A stretch of DNA of 64,000 nt from Hymenobacter volaticus. GTDB lineage: Bacteria; Bacteroidota; Bacteroidia; Cytophagales; Hymenobacteraceae. Of this stretch, positions 59,043-64,000 are shown in pieces (positions within the stretch are counted from its first letter, which is position 1; every line of letters begins with the position of its first letter). The position numbers and the translations under genes are program-made. The notes under the pieces were generated by a model, which ran no database searches, was not told where the DNA came from, and saw only the letters and a list, made by a program, of their open reading frames with translations. Location of the stretch: NCBI RefSeq assembly GCF_022921055.1, contig NZ_CP095062.1, positions 248,001 through 312,000 on the forward strand, written 5' to 3'.

Positions 59043-60755
59043 ATGCCTCCCTCTGCTCTCCCTGATATGAAGACTGCTTGCGCTCGGCCCTCCCAACCTG
59101 TTGTATTAGCAAAGGCGCTCCGCCGGTCCGGTCTACTGCTTGTTTTACTGGTACTCAGTTTGTTGGGGGGCTCAGCGAAGGCGCAAGATTCTTCCCTGTC
59201 GAAGGTGTGGGTACCGGACCTCGGCAACGGTACCTACAAGAATCCCGTGCTCTACGCCGATTATTCCGACCCCGATGTTGTCCGCGTAGGCGACGACTTC
59301 TACTTAATCTCGTCGAGCTTTAACGCCGTGCCGGGCTTGCAGATTCTGCATTCTAAAGACCTGGTAAACTGGTCGATTATTGGGGCCGTGTTCGAGCAGC
59401 AGCCCCCGCTGGCGCGCTACGCTCTGCCCCAGCACGGCAACGGCGTGTGGGCCCCGGCCATTCGCTACCATCGCAAAGAGTTCTATATCTACTACCCCGA
59501 CCCGGACCTAGGCATTTTTGTCACCAAAGCCAAGAACCCGGCCGGGCCGTGGTCAACGCCCGTGTGTGTCAAGCAAGCCAGCGGCTGGATTGACCCCTGC
59601 CCGCTCTGGGATGAGGATGGCAAAGCGTATCTCGTGCACGGCTTTGCGGGTAGTCGCGCCGGTATTAAGACCATCTTGGCTGTAAGCCCCATGGCACCCG
59701 ACGGTCTCAGTTTGACTGGCCCCGATGCGCTGGTCTTCGACGGGCACCGCAACCACCCCACGCTGGAAGGCCCCAAGTTTTATAAGCGCAACGGCTACTA
59801 CTACATTTTCGCGCCGGCCGGGGGTGTGCCCACGGGTTGGCAGTTGGTGTTGCGCTCGAAAAACGTGTACGGTCCCTACGAAGAGAAGATAGTAATGGAC
59901 CAAGGCAAGACGCCCATCAATGGGCCGCACCAGGGCGCGTGGGTTGACACCAATGCGGGCGAAGACTGGTTTCTACACTTCCAGGATCAGGGGCCGTATG
60001 GCCGGGTGGTGCACTTGCAGCCCATGGTTTGGAAAAACGATTGGCCCGTGGTTGGTGAGGACCCCGATGGTGACGGCAAAGGCCAGCCCGTGCTCACGTA
60101 CCGCAAGCCCAAGAGCAAAGGCAAAGAACAGCCGCGTGTCACGCCCGCCACCTCCGACGAGTTCAATAGCCGCACGCTTTGGTTGCAGTGGCAGTGGCAC
60201 GCCAATCCGCAGGACTATTGGGCCTATCTCAACGGGCCTGAAGGCTATCTGCGCCTGTATTCGGTGATGCTGCCCGAAGGGTTTAAAAACCTCTGGCAAG
60301 TGCCCAATCTGCTGCTGCAAAAGCTGCCGGCTGAAGTGTTCACCGTCACCACCAAACTCACTTTTATGCCACGCCTAGAAGGCGAGCGGGTAGGGCTCTT
60401 GATGATGGGGTTAAATTATGCGTACCTATCTATCACCAACCAAGGCGGCAAGCTGCAACTTAGCCAAAGCACTTGCCTAGATGCCGACAAGCTGAGCGCC
60501 GAAACAAGCACCTCACCTGTGGAAGTGCCCGCGTCGTATGCGGGAAAGCCGCTGTATTTGCGCGTGGCCACGAAAGCCGGAGCCAAATGCCAATTCAGCT
60601 ATAGCCTCGATGGGCAGACGTTTCAACCACTTGGCACTGAATTTCAAGCCAGAGAAGGTAAATGGATTGGGGCTAAAGTTGGTCTTTTCAGCACGCGTAC
60701 AGCTAAATTCAACGATGCAGGCAACACGGACATCGACTGGTTCAGAATCGAGTAG
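59043..60755 (+). CDS. Glycoside hydrolase family 43 protein (arabinofuranosidase/xylosidase-like)
   Basis: About 570 residues. ATG at 59043 or 59067 precedes a signal peptide (GLLLVLLVLSLLGGSAKAQD). The five-bladed propeller has NPVLYADYSDPDVVRVGDDFY with the first catalytic Asp (shown in part), VWAPAIRYHRKEFYIYY, and the general acid Glu in HPTLEGPKFYKRNGYYYIFAP (in part). A C-terminal beta-sandwich (about 380-570) has DEFNSRTLWLQWQW and ends TDIDWFRIE, as in GH43 subfamily 12-type enzymes. It is divergent from the pectin esterase operon and likely removes side chains of pectin or arabinan. Confidence 0.92.
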   Translation: MPPSALPDMKTACARPSQPVVLAKALRRSGLLLVLLVLSLLGGSAKAQDSSLSKVWVPDLGNGTYKNPVLYADYSDPDVVRVGDDFYLISSSFNAVPGLQILHSKDLVNWSIIGAVFEQQPPLARYALPQHGNGVWAPAIRYHRKEFYIYYPDPDLGIFVTKAKNPAGPWSTPVCVKQASGWIDPCPLWDEDGKAYLVHGFAGSRAGIKTILAVSPMAPDGLSLTGPDALVFDGHRNHPTLEGPKFYKRNGYYYIFAPAGGVPTGWQLVLRSKNVYGPYEEKIVMDQGKTPINGPHQGAWVDTNAGEDWFLHFQDQGPYGRVVHLQPMVWKNDWPVVGEDPDGDGKGQPVLTYRKPKSKGKEQPRVTPATSDEFNSRTLWLQWQWHANPQDYWAYLNGPEGYLRLYSVMLPEGFKNLWQVPNLLLQKLPAEVFTVTTKLTFMPRLEGERVGLLMMGLNYAYLSITNQGGKLQLSQSTCLDADKLSAETSTSPVEVPASYAGKPLYLRVATKAGAKCQFSYSLDGQTFQPLGTEFQAREGKWIGAKVGLFSTRTAKFNDAGNTDIDWFRIE

Positions 60756-63076
60756 TGGCACGGTGCAGATGCTCTACTTCCGCTGAGTTGCCATAAGCTA
60801 CATGCATGTTTCAGCTTGAACTCATAACGGGAGCTTTGCCTGCTCGCCTAAGCGTAACAGCGCAGTTTAGCAACAATATTATGGCTTTGCTTCTGCTATG
60901 GCTGCAAACAAGACAACGGGGTTAAATAAATCTGTTGCTTTTCGCATATAGTCGTGTTGGGCAAGTGAAGATTCCCAATAAAATTATGGAATCTCATACA
61001 AGAAGAAGCTATGTATTCATTTGTATATCAAGCACTTGGTTTTGAGTAATTGACAAAAATCACCATACGTATTTATAACCTAAATAAAATTAGGTCAAGC
61101 CCAATCAGCCATTACTCCATGGTTTCTGCTTAGGAATGCAGAGTTACTATACTGCATTAAATTAGGATTCTTACTTAGCAAAAAGGGCCTTTTTATAGTT
61201 TAAACAATAATTAACTAAGTTAAAATAGAATTAAAAAGAGGTTTTGTGAATTAAGTGTTTTATCTTCGTTTTACACTAGCCGATCTACTCCAATGTGATT
61301 CATGCCGTACGGGCGTAACGCCACGAAATCTGTTTAGCCGAACTTTTGTCGGCCGGCTCTTCTCAAGAGTTGGGTTTCCGAAATACGTCCCTACGGCATC
61401 GTAGGTGAGCGGATAGGCATTTTGGCTTGTTCTTGCTTAGCACTTGGCTTTGTGGCCTTTGCATGTCTTGGTGCGTTTTGTAGTCAGCTGTTGCCCTCCT
61501 GAAGGGAATGGTTAGCGGCGTGTCCGCTAGCTAGGCTGCTCAACATTGGAACTGTACGTCCTACTTCGGGCGTGCTGACAACGCGTCTCTGCTCCCTTAT
61601 GTTGGTTGCAACATCACCTCCACCTGATTCTGGCGTGAGGAGACTTGCCACGACCCCGCTATTTGGGTACCCCTCGCCCTTAGCATCACTTCTTTGGTTT
61701 TCAACCCTTACATGTCCTGTTCATGTATTGCCTTGGCTCTTTTTCTAGCTTGCTATTTTTCCCTTCCGCCCGTGTTCAGCGCGCCCGCGCTTTCTGGAGC
61801 AGTTTAACCATGACCCTACCAACTACCGGGGCTGGCGCGTAGTCTTCTCACCCGTATACTTCTTCCTCGATACCGCCGCTTTACAACATGAAAGCCACCG
61901 GTTGGCTTTGCTCGTCCAGGATCAAGTGACTGACCTCAGTCACAATGCTTCCTGGCCTAGTTCGGCACTTCGCCAGCTTTCTTCGCTTTACTCGAAGCCA
62001 GGTGTTCAGAGGCAAGCCAAAGGCTGCTTAGTTGCAATGGCTGCTTTGCAACAGCACTGGCAACATAATATCAATTAGTAGTTGTGTTTGCTGGTCCGTG
62101 CGGTTATTCTGAGGACATTTCTTGGGGTGATGCTATGCGTTTCATAGCCCGAGAAGTGAGTTCTCCACTTATTAATTCCTGCTAAATCCACCTTCGCTGC
62201 CACTACTCCGATGACACCATGCACCTGCGCTAGTATGGCGCGGGTGCACGAGTGCTACTCAATGCATGTACTCATTGATGTTACCAGTTGCTGGTCGGCT
62301 ACTACCCACGGTTGAGCTGGCCAGCAGCTGCGTGCGTGGCGAAATTGCTTGTGGTCCATTCATCCCGCTTTTCAAGTGGATGGAATCAGTGTGCTCATGG
62401 GTGCCGCAATGAAATGCGCGCGCTTGGGAAAGTATGCCTTGCCTTCAGCTAACTGCCTTATTGGAAATCCGCTTACAGGCAGCAATCCACACAGCAAGAG
62501 CAGGAATTGCTAGGCAGCTATTCGCCAACCTGAACCCTTCTGGTCATGAAAAAACCAATGCCATTTCGCCAGATAGTATCAACAACTTCGGCTTTTTGCG
62601 CTTGCACTTTGCACGCTCATACTCTTCATTTCTACAAGTTGGTGACTTGCCAGAATAATACCCGATGGCATTTCTCCCACTGCTACTTGCTGCTCTCGCA
62701 GTTCAGCTTAGGGGCCTTATTTCCAGCTTCTGGTTCTGAAGAGCTTGGTGCAAAGCCGGTATATAATTGATGCGTTTCAAGTAAGTAGAATAGCAGTTTG
62801 GGGTTTACGAGGGGCAACCAATCCATCTAGTTGAGGCGGTTAAGCTTTTTCGTGAGGGGTATAGTCAATTTAATTGCAAATCAACGTGTAAGGTGCGCTT
62901 GTAATGCTGAATGCTTAGGTGTTCAGGCATATAGGATATGTGCAAAAAGGAAGTAATGTTTATATGGTAATTCAACTATTTAGCTAGACTTTAAAGGAGG
63001 GGTTTTTTAGCTTTACTCACCCCTAGGTGACGCCTGCGGGTACCTAAATCATTTGTTTTACTGGTACTATACGCTT
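60756..63076. other. 2.3-kb stretch without a convincing gene
   Basis: Longest gene-free interval in the window. 60756-61260 is AT-rich, with a promoter-like TTTTG/TATCTTCG at 61242-61268. From 61300 to 62100 the sequence is GC-richer and holds several hairpins (for example AGCCGAAC ... CGGCCGGCT near 61337-61360). About 61750-62080 is an open frame without ATG (containing LEQFNHDPTNYRGWRVVF and LALLVQDQVTDLSHN) that looks like decayed coding sequence. The short frames at 62434-62770 are not convincing. It may be the remains of a mobile element or a structured RNA; I recognise neither. Confidence 0.35.
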
Positions 63077-64000
63077 ATGCCTCCTTCTCTACTCCCATCC
63101 ATCCTTTCCACATTCGGGCATCCTGCTTCCACAACTCGCCCTGCACGTAACAACAAGCGCCTGCAGGTATCTGTAGTGTTGCTTTTAACTGCCCTTGGGG
63201 GCTATGCGCAAGGACCAACAGTGGTTCGCACATTCCCCGACCGTAACTCTTCAACGGCGCCCCAGTTTGTAGGAGTAGCCGTAGAGTTCGATCAGTTTCT
63301 GAGCGACAGTCTCCCTACTCTCCAAGCGTTGTCGGTGTTCAGCCAGCAAAGCGGAGGTAAGCGTGGTGGCACCCCGTCGTGGTGAACAGCAGGCTCGGCC
63401 TGCTTTCCAACAAATATTTTCGGGCCGGCGAAACAGCGTATGCAACCGTGACCACCGGAGTGCAGAACCGCGACTTGCAGAATTTGGCGAAGCCTTTTGT
63501 GTTTCAATTCAACATTGCAACGGCTCCTAGTTCTGCTGTTTTCCGCAGCCGCCCAGACGTACCGCTCGGTAACTTGTATGGCATCACGGTGGGCGACGTA
63601 GACGGCGACAGTGACCTCGACCTACTTGCGGCCAACCAAGTCACCACCGGTACTACCAGCACGGTAAGTGTCCGGCTCAACGCGGGAGATGGCACCTTTA
63701 CAGTGGGCCAGGAAGTAAGCGGCACGGGTACCGGCAATGTATTACTCGGCGATTTGAACGGGGATGGCACCCTCGACATGATAACTAGCGACGGAGTGCG
63801 GCTCAACTACGGCGGCCTGTTCGGCAACCGAGAAGCGGCTGGCTTAGGCGGCCGCACGCTTGGCGACATAGACGGCGACGGCGACTTGGATTTGCTAACC
63901 GAAGGCGTCACTACCAACTCGCCAACTGGCAGCCCGGTGGTACGGGTACGCCTAAACGATGGCAACGCGCGTTTCAGTGAAGGCCAGCTAGTACCCGTAG
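63077..64000 (+). pseudogene. FG-GAP/VCBS repeat protein, 3' end beyond window (one frameshift)
   Basis: The start at ATG 63077 is followed by a signal (VSVVLLLTALGGYAQG) and an Ig-like domain (VVRTFPDRNSSTAPQF), then repeats with calcium-loop motifs GDVDGDSDLDLLAAN, GDLNGDGTLDMITSDG and GDIDGDGDLDLLTEG. These build a beta-propeller used for surface or secreted binding proteins, often exported by T9SS. The frame breaks at CCCC 63372-63375; one extra C gives RGGTPVVVNSRLGLL. The gene runs past the window end, so domain content and any sorting signal are unknown. Confidence 0.85.

Noticed and set aside
61300..61700. Group II intron or retron RNA
   Set aside because: The hairpin AGCCG ... CGGCT superficially resembles intron domain V, but lacks the right stem lengths and catalytic triad context, and no reverse transcriptase gene is nearby.
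62434..62770. Two overlapping 74-codon plus-strand frames
   Set aside because: Overlapping frames with no signal, domain or spacing evidence; the region lies in otherwise non-coding sequence.

Overview
The window looks like part of a large plasmid or secondary replicon of a Hymenobacter-like bacterium (Bacteroidota, Cytophagales). The evidence is SusC/SusD pairs, a hybrid two-component regulator, a type IX secretion sorting domain, many secreted carbohydrate-active enzymes with short N-terminal signals, and a plasmid-type origin (Rep_3 initiators, iterons, ParA) with no rRNA, tRNA or ribosomal protein genes. The genus is inferred from overall flavour, not from a marker gene.

Layout. 1-12.4 kb: a glycan-catabolism cluster (GH2 beta-mannosidase, glycosylasparaginase with CutC, ROK protein, GH92 alpha-mannosidase, CBM9-like protein, propeller lipoprotein). 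Three of these activities fit stepwise breakdown of the N-glycan core. 12.5-15.4 kb: alpha/beta hydrolase, cupin, LEA-like lipoprotein. 15.4-21.6 kb: the replication and partition module, with two paralogous Rep_3 initiators pointing away from a shared 1.75 kb iteron-rich origin, then an AT-rich palindrome cluster, parA and a small parB-like gene. 22.0-23.3 kb: a 55-residue lipoprotein-like peptide ending in CPACGMG, followed 27 bp later by a DUF692/MNIO oxidase. This is a candidate RiPP pair and the most interesting system here. 23.4-33.6 kb: heparinase-like T9SS protein, GAF protein, HPP protein, Crp/Fnr regulator, SDR, DUF92 and other membrane proteins. 34.0-48.8 kb: a polysaccharide utilisation locus (hybrid regulator with a sugar-binding sensor, PfkB-like kinase lacking its catalytic Asp, SusC, SusD, two alginate-lyase-family lyases, GH2, GH88) that fits a uronic-acid polysaccharide. 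49.2-55.5 kb: YncE/phosphatase protein, Gfo/Idh/MocA oxidoreductase, arginase family, AlkZ-like protein. 55.6-60.8 kb: a pectin cluster (two pectin methylesterases and a rhamnogalacturonan acetylesterase, divergent from a GH43) around a LacI-type operator palindrome. 60.8-63.1 kb: 2.3 kb with no convincing gene. 63.1 kb to the end: the start of an FG-GAP/VCBS repeat protein.

Thirteen genes are interrupted by fourteen frameshifts. Every one is repaired by adding a single G or C, nearly always in a G/C run. The one-sided pattern points to homopolymer under-calling in the assembly, not to real pseudogenes. These genes are listed with their full repaired extent and typed pseudogene only because the frame is broken as given; most are probably intact in the organism.
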